Assembly: GCF_900446695.1 (NCBI RefSeq)
Contig: NZ_UAVP01000008.1
Coordinates: forward strand, 186,001-250,000
DNA from: Capnocytophaga sputigena
GTDB lineage: Bacteria > Bacteroidota > Bacteroidia > Flavobacteriales > Flavobacteriaceae
DNA: 64,000 nucleotides
Direction of reading: 5' to 3'
Shown here: positions 8,871-16,311 of the stretch, piece after piece
Numbering within the stretch: the first letter of the stretch is position 1
Layout: each line of letters begins with the position of its first letter
Notes under the pieces: generated by a model
The model's database searches: none
Seen by the model: only the letters and a program-made list of their open reading frames with translations
What the model was told of the DNA's origin: nothing
Made by a program: the position numbers and the translations under genes

Positions 8871-8902
8871 GCAAAATAGATTAAAGGTATGAAAATTATT
8901 TG

Positions 8903-8910
8903 TACCTTTG
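8903..8910 (+). promoter_or_regulatory. Promoter -7 element before the 8940 lipoprotein gene
   Basis: TACCTTTG matches the Bacteroidota -7 consensus TAnnTTTG exactly; a clear TTTG -33 element is not present at the usual distance. It lies 29 bases before ATG 8940 and downstream of the alternative ATG 8889, which helps choose 8940 as the start. Confidence 0.55.
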
Positions 8911-8939
8911 TGGTGTTAAACCTAAAAACAGCATTACCA

Positions 8940-9623
8940 ATGAAACGCTTCTTCTTATTTTTTGTATTATTGTGGATTTTCGTCAGTTGTGGAAAGTCCG
9001 ACAACCAGCAAGACAATCGCCTTTATGACAATTGGAAATACATAGGCTATCGCGATAAAGCTTTAAAATTCCACTCACCCTCTTCGTATGTAGCCGATTG
9101 CAAGTCGTGTTATACTGTCTATTTTAAAAACGACGACTTTTTTGATATTCAAATATGTAGTAATAAAGGGGGAGGCAAATATCAGATAGATACCCAACAA
9201 CATCAACTCTTCTCTCAAGGCTACGGACTTACAGAGATTTACGACCCAATGTGTCCCGATGAGGAGGGTTTTTCTATTAGCGGTAATTACCGTTTTATAA
9301 GCGATACACTTGCCATTTCACCTAACGACACGCTTACTTCACTCTTTGTAAAAGCAGCTACATACATCCCCCACGTAGATCCTTCGCGTTACTACAAACG
9401 AGGTATCCTTAATATAGCACCACAAGGTAGTTATGATTGTTCTGCTGTGAGCCACACCCTTGTTTTAGAAGATAACAGCGGTACTCTATCAATTGCCTAT
9501 GATCAAACACTCGACCTGAGTAGTTACGAAGGAAAACCTGTAAGTATTTGGGGATATTTCACCCCCAAGTTTAAAAACTGTCCGGAAACATTTCACATAG
9601 AACGAATTGTAAAACTATATTAA
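8940..9623 (+). CDS. Putative lipoprotein of unknown function
   Basis: An in-frame ATG exists at 8889, but a promoter element at 8903-8910 lies inside that extension. ATG 8940 gives a proper lipoprotein signal, MKRFFLFFVLLWIFVSCGKS, with the lipid-modified cysteine at residue 17. The 227-residue product has an early pair of cysteines (DCKSCYT) and another region with CPDEEG. The second half includes SVSIWGYFTPK-like strand motifs that could form an OB-like or NigD-type fold, but I do not recognise a family. It is followed one base later by a second small lipoprotein gene, so the two likely form a unit. Confidence 0.72.
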   Translation: MKRFFLFFVLLWIFVSCGKSDNQQDNRLYDNWKYIGYRDKALKFHSPSSYVADCKSCYTVYFKNDDFFDIQICSNKGGGKYQIDTQQHQLFSQGYGLTEIYDPMCPDEEGFSISGNYRFISDTLAISPNDTLTSLFVKAATYIPHVDPSRYYKRGILNIAPQGSYDCSAVSHTLVLEDNSGTLSIAYDQTLDLSSYEGKPVSIWGYFTPKFKNCPETFHIERIVKLY

Positions 9624-9624
9624 A

Positions 9625-10086
9625 ATGAAACCCCTTTATTTTTTCTTTTGTATATTCCTCGTTATGAGTTGTAGCAAAAGTTCTGATGATAATAAAACTT
9701 TTGCTTTTACTTCTCTACTCAATAGTTATACGGGGTCTACTGCTTCTGTTACTCAGCAGCAAGAAATTATTCATAGCGAAACCGAATTACAAGAGATTGC
9801 TAAAAAATGGGGTATAGAACACAAAATAGCCAAACTTCCTAAAATTAATTTCAACACTGAACAGTTGGTACTCATTTGGGGAGACATTAAAGGTTCGACA
9901 CCATCGCAAATAGAGGTAATCTCGGCTATAGAATACGATGACTACATAGAAATCATCACCGAAAGCAAAGTAACAGGAGAAGCCTTGGCACTTAGTCGTC
10001 CTTTTTGTATTATTAAAACGACTAAAACACATAAGAAAATGGTGTTTAAGAGTAATATCTCTACTGGTGGAATTATAGGTTCTTGA
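9625..10086 (+). CDS. Small putative lipoprotein of unknown function
   Basis: This 153-residue protein has a type II signal peptide (MKPLYFFFCIFLVMSCSKSS) with the lipobox VMSC and cysteine at residue 16. The mature part begins with Ser/Asp-rich residues (SKSSDDNK). This resembles the acidic stretch that serves as a surface-export signal in Capnocytophaga lipoproteins, but whether it is exported to the surface is inferred. No domain is recognised; the body looks like a small alpha/beta domain. The gene begins one base after the 8940-9623 stop and ends an apparent transcription unit, because a new promoter follows at 10105. Confidence 0.7.
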   Translation: MKPLYFFFCIFLVMSCSKSSDDNKTFAFTSLLNSYTGSTASVTQQQEIIHSETELQEIAKKWGIEHKIAKLPKINFNTEQLVLIWGDIKGSTPSQIEVISAIEYDDYIEIITESKVTGEALALSRPFCIIKTTKTHKKMVFKSNISTGGIIGS

Positions 10087-10104
10087 AACAATATATGTAA
10101 AACA

Positions 10105-10136
10105 TTTGCTTTTTAGTAACGGAATCAATACCTTTG
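10105..10136 (+). promoter_or_regulatory. Promoter upstream of luxS
   Basis: TTTG at 10105-10108 and TACCTTTG at 10129-10136 are 20 bases apart, an excellent match to the Bacteroidota promoter. Transcription from here gives luxS a long leader of about 170 bases that contains the inverted-repeat element at 10142-10238. Confidence 0.75.
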
Positions 10137-10141
10137 CGGTG

Positions 10142-10238
10142 TAGTTTATTAGGGGGTCAGGCTTCAGGTGTCAGGCATTAGCGTTTTATCTGAAACTCTC
10201 TGAGTTTCTCCGAGAATTCAGAAGCCCTCAATAAACTA
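10142..10238 (+). repeat. Inverted-repeat-bounded element in the luxS leader
   Basis: TAGTTTATT at 10142-10150 pairs perfectly with AATAAACTA at 10230-10238. Just inside, GGCTTC (10160-10165) pairs with GAAGCC (10221-10226). A further hairpin, GAAACTC-TCT-GAGTTTC, lies at 10192-10208. It can be read as a folded mRNA leader or as a small MITE-like insertion with imperfect terminal repeats of about 14 bases. Sub-segments resemble repeats seen elsewhere in the window (10153-10178 with 58107-58140 in opposite orientation; 10195-10216 with 40955-40980). Confidence 0.6.
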
Positions 10239-10280
10239 AATATCAATTAACAAAAAATCAAGAAGTAAAAGGTATCATTT

Positions 10281-10305
10281 CTTACCTCTTATCTCTTACC
10301 TCTTA
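10281..10305 (+). repeat. Pyrimidine-rich CTTACCTCTTATCTC leader repeat before luxS
   Basis: A run of CTTAC/CTCTT/ATCTC units ends 10 bases before the luxS ATG. The same unit, in the same orientation relative to the gene, precedes the starts of mrp (38347-38366), the PKD lipoprotein gene (46781-46804) and the LamG lipoprotein gene (58068-58096). Confidence 0.8.
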
Positions 10306-10315
10306 ACTAAATAAA

Positions 10316-10795
10316 ATGGAAAGAATAGCAAGTTTTTGTATCGACCACCTCAAACTGGAGCGTGGCATTTATGTATCGCGTAAAGACTATGTAGGCAAGG
10401 AAGTGCTTACCTCTTTTGATATCCGTATGAAGCTCCCCTACCGCGAGCCCGTACTCGGCAGTCCCGAAATACACACCATCGAACACCTCGCCGCTACTTG
10501 GTTGCGCAACAACCCTGAGTGGAAAGACAAAATTATTTACTGGGGACCTATGGGCTGTATGACCGGTAATTACCTCATTCTCGCTGGTGACTATACCTCC
10601 AAAGATATCGCCCCCCTCATCACCGAACTCTTTGAGTATATCGCTAATTTTGAAGGAGATATCCCTGGTGCATCAGCTTTAGAATGTGGCAATTTCTACA
10701 ACAACAACCTCCCTTTTGCTAAATATGAAGCTAAAAAATACTTAGAGGAAACCTTATATCACCTCACTGATAAAAATCTGAATTATCCAGAATAA
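10316..10795 (+). CDS. luxS: S-ribosylhomocysteine lyase LuxS
   Basis: LuxS cleaves S-ribosylhomocysteine to homocysteine and the autoinducer-2 precursor 4,5-dihydroxy-2,3-pentanedione in the activated methyl cycle. The 159-residue protein has full family length. It carries the metal-binding HTIEH motif (His53, Glu56 as catalytic base, His57), the catalytic cysteine in GPMGC (Cys81) and the third metal ligand in ALECGN (Cys124). The gene has its own promoter at 10105 and an unusual leader of about 170 bases with an inverted-repeat element and a pyrimidine-rich repeat. It lies 12 bases before the aminopeptidase P gene. Presence of luxS implies an SRH pathway rather than a single-step SAH hydrolase. 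Confidence 0.97.
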   Translation: MERIASFCIDHLKLERGIYVSRKDYVGKEVLTSFDIRMKLPYREPVLGSPEIHTIEHLAATWLRNNPEWKDKIIYWGPMGCMTGNYLILAGDYTSKDIAPLITELFEYIANFEGDIPGASALECGNFYNNNLPFAKYEAKKYLEETLYHLTDKNLNYPE

Positions 10796-10807
10796 AAACT
10801 ATAAACA

Positions 10808-12577
10808 ATGAATACACCCGAAAAATTATCCCTCTTGCGCTCTAAAATGCAAGAAAACCACATCGACGCTTTTGTGGTATTCAGCGCCGACCCTCACCTT
10901 AGTGAATACCTACCCAAAGAATGGCTCGAACGCGCTTGGCTCTCTGGATTTACAGGCTCTGCCGGGTTCGTAGTCGTTACCAAAGATAAAGCTGGCTTGT
11001 GGACGGACTCTCGCTACTTTGTACAATCGGCAATTGAGCTCAAAGGCTCTGGCATTGACCTCTTCAAAGATGGCGTAGAAGGTACCCCCGATTATGCCGA
11101 TTGGCTCGTATCAGTACTTCCCGCTGGGGCTACTGTAGCGCTCAACACTTTGGCGACCTCTCACATAGCTTGGGAAAAACTACAAGCTACCTTAGCCGCT
11201 CACAACATCAAATTGGTGCATAAACCTCTCATCGACCTTATCTGGACAAACCGCGAAAAAGACCCTCTTCATCACATTTTCGTACACCCCGATAAATGGG
11301 CAGGACAAACCGTAGCCGATAAACTCACCACCATTCGCAAAGCAATGGCTACTCACCACACTACCTTGCACCTTATCACTGCCTTAGACGATGTAGCGTG
11401 GACGCTCAACCTCCGCGGTAGTGATGTGGCTTACAACCCTGTATTCCTCGGTTATATCGCCCTTACCGATAAAGAAGCTACCCTATTTGTAGATAAAGCC
11501 AAACTCACCCCTGAGGTAGAAGCTCATTTGGCAGCAGCCAAAGTAAGCGTGCGTGCTTATGATGAGTTCTACAACTATTTGGCTACCGTAAAAGGACAAA
11601 ATATACTCCTCGCTGCTAATACCAATCAGGCGATATTTGAAGCGCTCCAAAAGGATAACAAACTCGTGCAAGCTCCTGCCCCTGGCAACCTGATGAAAGC
11701 CGTGAAAAACGCTACCGAGCTCGAAGGATTCCGTACTGTAATGGTACGCGATGGGGTAGCAATGGTGAAATTCCTCTACTGGCTCACCCACCAAGTAGGC
11801 AAAGAGCCAATGACCGAATACAGCATCGGTAAGAAGTTACGCGATTTCCGCGCTGAGGGTAAGAACTTCGTAGGCGAAAGTTTTGGCAGTATCATTGGTT
11901 ACCAAGGTAATGGTGCTATTGTACACTATTCAGCTCCCGAACACGGCAGTAAAGAGGTACACCCTGAAGGCAGCATATTGGTAGACTCTGGCGGACAGTA
12001 TCTTGAAGGTACCACCGATATCACTCGTACTATTCCATTAGGCAAAGTAAGTCAGCAGTTTATAGACGATAGCACCCTTGTACTCAAAGGAATGATACAA
12101 CTCGCAATGGTACAATTCCCTAAAGGCACTCGCGGCGTACAACTCGATGCTTATGCCCGTATGGCACTTTGGAAAAACCACAAGGACTATGGTCACGGTA
12201 CAGGTCACGGTGTAGGTAGCTTTATGAACGTACACGAAGGACCTCAAAATATCCGCAAAGACCTCAACCCACAAGTACTTTTAGCAGGTATGGTATGCTC
12301 CGATGAACCTGGTTTTTATTTAGAAAATCAATATGGTATTCGTCACGAGAACCTCATTGCGGTACGTGAAGTAGCGAGCAACGAGTTTGGTACTTTCTAC
12401 GATTTCGAGACCCTCACCCTTTGTCCGTTTATGCCTTCAGGCATCAATGTGAGTCTCCTCACCGATGTAGAACGCCAATGGCTCAATGCCTACCACAAAA
12501 CCTGTGAAGAAAAACTCGCTCCTCTCTTAGAAGGCGACGTAAAAGAATGGTTCTTGAGTTTGGTAAAACCACTGTAA
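10808..12577 (+). CDS. Xaa-Pro aminopeptidase (M24B, aminopeptidase P family)
   Basis: This 589-residue enzyme removes N-terminal residues that precede proline. It has the three-domain build of the long, XPNPEP1-like aminopeptidase P: two creatinase N-terminal-like domains (about residues 5-300) and a C-terminal pita-bread metallopeptidase domain. Metal ligands are visible as Asp residues in VDSGGQYLEGTTDITRT, His in GHGTGHGVGSF, Glu in SDEPGFY and Glu in RHENL. There is no signal peptide, so it is cytoplasmic. It follows luxS by 12 bases and is closed by a strong terminator at 12606-12649, so luxS and this gene form a short operon. Confidence 0.95.
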   Translation: MNTPEKLSLLRSKMQENHIDAFVVFSADPHLSEYLPKEWLERAWLSGFTGSAGFVVVTKDKAGLWTDSRYFVQSAIELKGSGIDLFKDGVEGTPDYADWLVSVLPAGATVALNTLATSHIAWEKLQATLAAHNIKLVHKPLIDLIWTNREKDPLHHIFVHPDKWAGQTVADKLTTIRKAMATHHTTLHLITALDDVAWTLNLRGSDVAYNPVFLGYIALTDKEATLFVDKAKLTPEVEAHLAAAKVSVRAYDEFYNYLATVKGQNILLAANTNQAIFEALQKDNKLVQAPAPGNLMKAVKNATELEGFRTVMVRDGVAMVKFLYWLTHQVGKEPMTEYSIGKKLRDFRAEGKNFVGESFGSIIGYQGNGAIVHYSAPEHGSKEVHPEGSILVDSGGQYLEGTTDITRTIPLGKVSQQFIDDSTLVLKGMIQLAMVQFPKGTRGVQLDAYARMALWKNHKDYGHGTGHGVGSFMNVHEGPQNIRKDLNPQVLLAGMVCSDEPGFYLENQYGIRHENLIAVREVASNEFGTFYDFETLTLCPFMPSGINVSLLTDVERQWLNAYHKTCEEKLAPLLEGDVKEWFLSLVKPL

Positions 12578-12605
12578 TGGCATAGTTGTTTTTTAATACA
12601 TAATG

Positions 12606-12649
12606 AAAACTGCCCTGAAAAGTTTTATACTTTCTTGGGCAGTTTTTTT
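12606..12649 (+). terminator. Intrinsic terminator after the aminopeptidase P gene
   Basis: AAAACTGCCC (12606-12615) pairs with GGGCAGTTTT (12637-12646), and the stem is followed by a run of T. It ends the luxS-aminopeptidase operon. Confidence 0.9.
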
Positions 12650-12894
12650 ATTATAGCCTTTGTATAGCTACACTTTGCTAAAGTCCGTAGAATTTAACAA
12701 AATCTATTATTACGTTAAAAACAGTTAATCTTTTTATTCCTTTTTTATTGAAATATCCGCAATCTAAAATATTGAAAAATAACAAGTTTGCAATGCTTTT
12801 GTTAAAAAGATAATAAGTCGCTATTTTTTTAACATTCAAATTACCAAAAATGCATTTTTTGTTAAGGTGTAAAAATGTTAAAATTCTTCTTTTA

Positions 12895-12926
12895 TTTGCT
12901 TTATAAAAAACTACAATCTACCTTTG
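12895..12926 (+). promoter_or_regulatory. Promoter of the HEVIH lipoprotein island
   Basis: TTTG at 12895-12898 and TACCTTTG at 12919-12926 are 20 bases apart, matching the Bacteroidota promoter. The ATG at 12952 follows after 25 bases. No other clear promoter is seen until 18113, so the five genes to 18082 are probably one transcript. Confidence 0.75.
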
Positions 12927-12951
12927 TTGCAGAATTTTAATCTTAATTGCG

Positions 12952-14472
12952 ATGAAAAACACAAATTTAAAACTATTAGTATTAGCATTAGTAGGATTAT
13001 TTCTTACCAATTGCCAGCGCGACGATGCTCCAGAAGTATTACCGCAAGAAGAACCAGTTCCTGCCGTAGACCCTCAAGCGGTAGTGAGCTTAAACGAAGC
13101 CAAAAGTCTTTTTGAGGCTTCGGAAAACCAGAAACGCACGACCAACAGTGTGAGCCGTAGCAACTACCCGCTTATTGAGTTGGAAACCAATTGGCGGTAT
13201 TTTGAGCAAATGCAAACGCTCACAGGTGATGCTTATGCTAAAGTATCTGTGAGGATCTCTAGAACAGAACTCAATGGAGAAGTACTCTTCCTTAAAAAAG
13301 ATGGAAAGACTAAACAATATCTTTTTTTTACTAAGGCAGATAGTATTGCGGCAGATCGTCGTATTATAAATGCTAACTTTTATTTATTTGACACTAAGGG
13401 TGTCTTTCTCTCTGCCTACCAAATGAGAAACGGAGTTATTACTCACAAGTTAGTACCGAAACGCAAAGGAAGCTATAGAATTATAGATAATAACGGAGGC
13501 TCCACAACTGGGAGAAGTGGAATGCCTATATGTGGCACATGTACTTTACCTTTTTCAGATAATTTCTTTTATTATTGGGAAGACCCTTATGGAGAAGAAA
13601 ATGAAAAAAGTGGAGGTAGGAATTGTATTGAATTAGACCCCGTTACTGTTATAGGTATAGGTGGTGGTAACAAAAAAATTAATAGAACCCCTAATTTTCC
13701 TAACTATCCATATTATGATTATTTACCAATTAACAATTGGGAAGAGAATTATGATAGACGCCATGAAGAAGATGATGATATATGGGCTAAACGCAGGAAG
13801 TTTCAAAATAGTAGCAATATAGGAGCAGGTATGGCAAAAGAGGAAGAGAAAAAAGAAGAGAAAAAGCAAGACAAAAGAGAAGATACTATAAAAGACTCTC
13901 TTACCAACCCGTGTGCAAAATCCCTTTTAGCTCAAGCTCCTAATTTAAATAACGATATTGCTAAGATTCTTAGAGAGACTTTTGGAACAAGTGATAAATT
14001 TAATATTACTGTTAGCAATAAATACTTAATAGGAGCTACAGGTAGTTCTAGTGGACAAGATAATCATGGTATTATAAACTGTAATATTATTTTAAATGAT
14101 AATATGCTAAAAACAGCTTCTAAAGAATATATTTTAATAACTCTTTATCACGAGGTAATACATTGCTTTTTTATAGTAGAAAAAGAAAGATTAGGAGAAA
14201 TAGGGTTCAAACAAAAATATCCTTATGTTAGACAAATATCCCTTCCTGTAGGGAATGGGAATGAAGAAAGAAAATATTTATTAATGAATAAGCATAATGA
14301 ATTTGGACCTTTTCTAGAAAATTTAGCTCAAAGTATCCTTTCTCTAAATCCAACTTTTCCTATTGAAAAAGCAAGAGCTTTAGCAAAAGAGGGAGTAGTA
14401 GAAGAATATATGTTTTCTTCAGAAGAAAAAGAATATATTAATGAACAAAAAACTGTAGGAGGTTGCAATTAG
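12952..14472 (+). CDS. Predicted surface lipoprotein with C-terminal zinc-metalloprotease-like domain
   Basis: The 506-residue protein starts with a type II signal peptide ending in FLTNC (lipidated Cys21), followed by QRDDAPE. This closely resembles the lipoprotein export signal (QKDDE-like) described in Capnocytophaga canimorsus, so it is probably exposed on the cell surface. Residues 70-180 form a strand-rich domain. A Gly/Asn-rich part and a Lys/Glu-rich linker (about 294-312) lead to a C-terminal domain with LYHEVIHCF: His400, Glu401 and His404 form a HExxH zinc motif, and His448 is a possible third ligand. The AT content rises sharply after about base 13300, as if the C-terminal part had a different origin. 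Four tandem paralogous exported proteins follow. A toxin role is inferred from this layout; no catalytic family is recognised beyond HExxH. Confidence 0.8.
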   Translation: MKNTNLKLLVLALVGLFLTNCQRDDAPEVLPQEEPVPAVDPQAVVSLNEAKSLFEASENQKRTTNSVSRSNYPLIELETNWRYFEQMQTLTGDAYAKVSVRISRTELNGEVLFLKKDGKTKQYLFFTKADSIAADRRIINANFYLFDTKGVFLSAYQMRNGVITHKLVPKRKGSYRIIDNNGGSTTGRSGMPICGTCTLPFSDNFFYYWEDPYGEENEKSGGRNCIELDPVTVIGIGGGNKKINRTPNFPNYPYYDYLPINNWEENYDRRHEEDDDIWAKRRKFQNSSNIGAGMAKEEEKKEEKKQDKREDTIKDSLTNPCAKSLLAQAPNLNNDIAKILRETFGTSDKFNITVSNKYLIGATGSSSGQDNHGIINCNIILNDNMLKTASKEYILITLYHEVIHCFFIVEKERLGEIGFKQKYPYVRQISLPVGNGNEERKYLLMNKHNEFGPFLENLAQSILSLNPTFPIEKARALAKEGVVEEYMFSSEEKEYINEQKTVGGCN

Positions 14473-14473
14473 T

Positions 14474-15400
14474 ATGAAATATATTTTATTATACTTATTA
14501 TACTTCTGTTCTTGGGCTACCATAGCCCAAGAACAGAAGTATATACTCTTGGATAGTATTACAAGTAATTATACCGTAAAGAAATATACTCTTAGTACTT
14601 TGCCTTATAAGGTGGATTATGAAATAGAAATCTATAATGTGTTTTCTAAAAACTATGGCAAAGGCTTAGATAGTGATTTTATAGTCTTGTTTTCAGTACT
14701 CCCTGACCTTGAAAGCAAGAATAGTTGGCAAGAAATAGATTTTTCCTTATTGCAAAAGAACTTTCTGCCAACTAAAAAGTTGTTTGATAGAGTATACAAT
14801 AGGACTTATAATCCAGAGGCTAAAATCGAAGGTAATAGACAGCTATCTTTGGTGAAAAAAGTTAAAGATAAATACTTTGTAGCTAAAAACTGTTGGGTAA
14901 ATGAATTTTTCTGCACAAATACACCTTCAGAGATGAAAGTAACAACTAATAATTATGTGATAGATATTCATCAACCAACAATGCCTGTAAGTGTGTTAAG
15001 GTCTCTATATAAAAAACAATTTCCTAACCAAGAATTTCCTTTGGATGAACTTTTTTGGATTATACCTAAGCATTTAGAGAATATTTATTTGGCTAATGTA
15101 GAAAATAAAGAAGGAGATATTATTTATTATTTTTATTTGTTTTCTAATTCTTTAAGAGATAATAATACTATTAGTGAATTTGCTTATATTAAGGAAAGAG
15201 GTATTGTAGCAGGGAATTATTATGGGTATTTCTTTCCTTATGGGAAAAGAACACTTAGGGGAGGTGATTGGTTGAAAGTAAGAGAACCTTATAAAAATGA
15301 AATTTTCTGGGCAGAGGAGCTTAAAAAAGAATGGAGAGATAAAGAATTAAAATGGCAAAAGGAACGAGAACGAGAAGAGAAAGAAATTATAGGAAGATGA
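14474..15400 (+). CDS. Exported protein, tandem family copy 1
   Basis: This 308-residue protein has a type I signal peptide, probably cleaved after WATIA and before QEQKY, so it is predicted to be periplasmic or secreted. Shared family landmarks are QEQKYILLDS at the mature N-terminus, FxVLFSVLPDLE (about residues 70-85), a LVKKVKxKY strand, a conserved cysteine pair near residues 137-147, GIVAGNYYGYFFP (about 250) and a C-terminal Trp-Ala-Glu-Glu-Leu-Lys-Lys-Glu-Trp helix. I do not recognise the family. It starts one base after the HEVIH lipoprotein gene. Its signal codons form a 19-base-pair perfect inverted repeat (14501-14541). Tandem copies beside a possible toxin suggest immunity-like proteins, which is inference. 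Confidence 0.8.
   Translation: MKYILLYLLYFCSWATIAQEQKYILLDSITSNYTVKKYTLSTLPYKVDYEIEIYNVFSKNYGKGLDSDFIVLFSVLPDLESKNSWQEIDFSLLQKNFLPTKKLFDRVYNRTYNPEAKIEGNRQLSLVKKVKDKYFVAKNCWVNEFFCTNTPSEMKVTTNNYVIDIHQPTMPVSVLRSLYKKQFPNQEFPLDELFWIIPKHLENIYLANVENKEGDIIYYFYLFSNSLRDNNTISEFAYIKERGIVAGNYYGYFFPYGKRTLRGGDWLKVREPYKNEIFWAEELKKEWRDKELKWQKEREREEKEIIGR
14501..14541 (+). promoter_or_regulatory. In-gene hairpin, copy 1 (19-bp arms)
   Basis: TACTTCTGTTCTTGGGCTA (14501-14519) and its exact reverse complement (14523-14541) are separated by three bases, inside the signal-peptide codons. The GGGC/GCCC pair here replaces GTGC/GCAC in copies 2-4, a compensatory change. Confidence 0.85.
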
Positions 15401-16311
15401 AACAGTTGGTTCTTTATTTATCATTATTCTGTTCTTGTGCCATTATGGCACAAGAACAAAAATATATATTGCTTGATAGTTTAACAGCTAACTTTAAGGT
15501 AAAACAATATACGCTCGACACTTCCCCTTATGGGGTTAAAAATACTATTGAGGTATATAATGTGTTTTCAGAAGGATATGACTTGGAGGTAGGAAAAGGT
15601 TATATAATATTGTTTTCAGTACTTCCAGACCTTAATACTAAAACAAATTGGGAAGTAATAGATTTCGATAAGATAAAGGGCAGTCTATTTCCTACTAAAA
15701 ATATTTTTAAGAGGGTTGTTTATAAAATATTTGGTCTCTTTTCTGATAAGAGCTTACATATTGATAGGTTAAAATTAGTTAAGAAAATAAACAATAAGTA
15801 CTATGCAAGTAAAATATGTCGTGTAGATGATTTTTATTGTATGGATTACCCTCGTGATATGGTAGTAGCCACAAAGAATTTTATTCTTAACACTAATCAA
15901 CCTATAAAACCTATAAATGTACTAAAGGAAGATTATAAAAAAGTACTTCCTAATCACCCTTTCCCTTTAAGTAAAGACGGGGGACTTCTTATTCCTAATA
16001 TTTTTGAAAATACTTATCTTTCTAATATAGAAGAAAAATGGGGTGATGTAATGTATTATTTTTATCAATTCTGTAATTATGATAACAGGGGTATTGATGA
16101 ACTCGTTTATATTAAAGATAAAGGAATTGTGGCAGGAGCTTATGGTGATTATTTTTACCCAATAGGAAAGATTGATAGAACCGATACCAAAAGGAGTGAT
16201 TGGAACAAAGTAATTAACGACGCTAAAAATCGTCTTTTATGGGCTGAAGAACTCAAAAAAGAATGGGCTGAGAAAGAGAAACAATTAGAAAATTGGAAGA
16301 AAGGAAAATGA
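15397..16311 (+). CDS. Exported protein, tandem family copy 2
   Basis: I chose ATG 15397, which overlaps the previous stop as ATGA, over an in-frame ATG at 15352; only 15397 gives a proper signal peptide (MKQLVLYLSLFCSCAIMA, cleavage before QEQKY). The 304-residue product has the same order of motifs as copy 1: QEQKYILLDSLT, an IILFSVLPDL strand, LVKKINNKYY, a cysteine pair (CRVDDFYC), GIVAGAYGDYFYP and the C-terminal WAEELKKEWAEKEK helix. Outside the signal region it is clearly diverged from copies 1 and 3. It is predicted to be periplasmic or secreted. A 13-base inverted repeat lies in its signal codons (15431-15457). Function unknown. Confidence 0.8.
   Translation: MKQLVLYLSLFCSCAIMAQEQKYILLDSLTANFKVKQYTLDTSPYGVKNTIEVYNVFSEGYDLEVGKGYIILFSVLPDLNTKTNWEVIDFDKIKGSLFPTKNIFKRVVYKIFGLFSDKSLHIDRLKLVKKINNKYYASKICRVDDFYCMDYPRDMVVATKNFILNTNQPIKPINVLKEDYKKVLPNHPFPLSKDGGLLIPNIFENTYLSNIEEKWGDVMYYFYQFCNYDNRGIDELVYIKDKGIVAGAYGDYFYPIGKIDRTDTKRSDWNKVINDAKNRLLWAEELKKEWAEKEKQLENWKKGK
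15431..15457 (+). promoter_or_regulatory. In-gene hairpin, copy 2
   Basis: GTTCTTGTGCCAT (15431-15443) and ATGGCACAAGAAC (15445-15457) are exact reverse complements; the practical stem is GTTCTTGTGC/GCACAAGAAC with a seven-base loop. It occupies the same codons as the hairpin in copy 1. Confidence 0.8.

Larger units (their letters stand above)
12578..12951 (+). other. Intergenic region: terminator, AT-rich stretch, promoter
   Basis: This 374-base gap holds the terminator of the luxS operon (12606-12649), a decayed trace of the CTTTGCTAAAG repeat near 12668-12685, a long AT-rich stretch with no convincing open frame, and the promoter of the next gene (12895-12926). Confidence 0.7.

Noticed and set aside
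8889-8939. Longer start of the lipoprotein gene at ATG 8889
   Set aside because: The extension contains a promoter -7 element and would bury the lipoprotein signal.
10142-10238. A known SAM or SAH riboswitch in front of luxS
   Set aside because: No consensus core of a known class could be recognised; parts of the element recur elsewhere as repeats.
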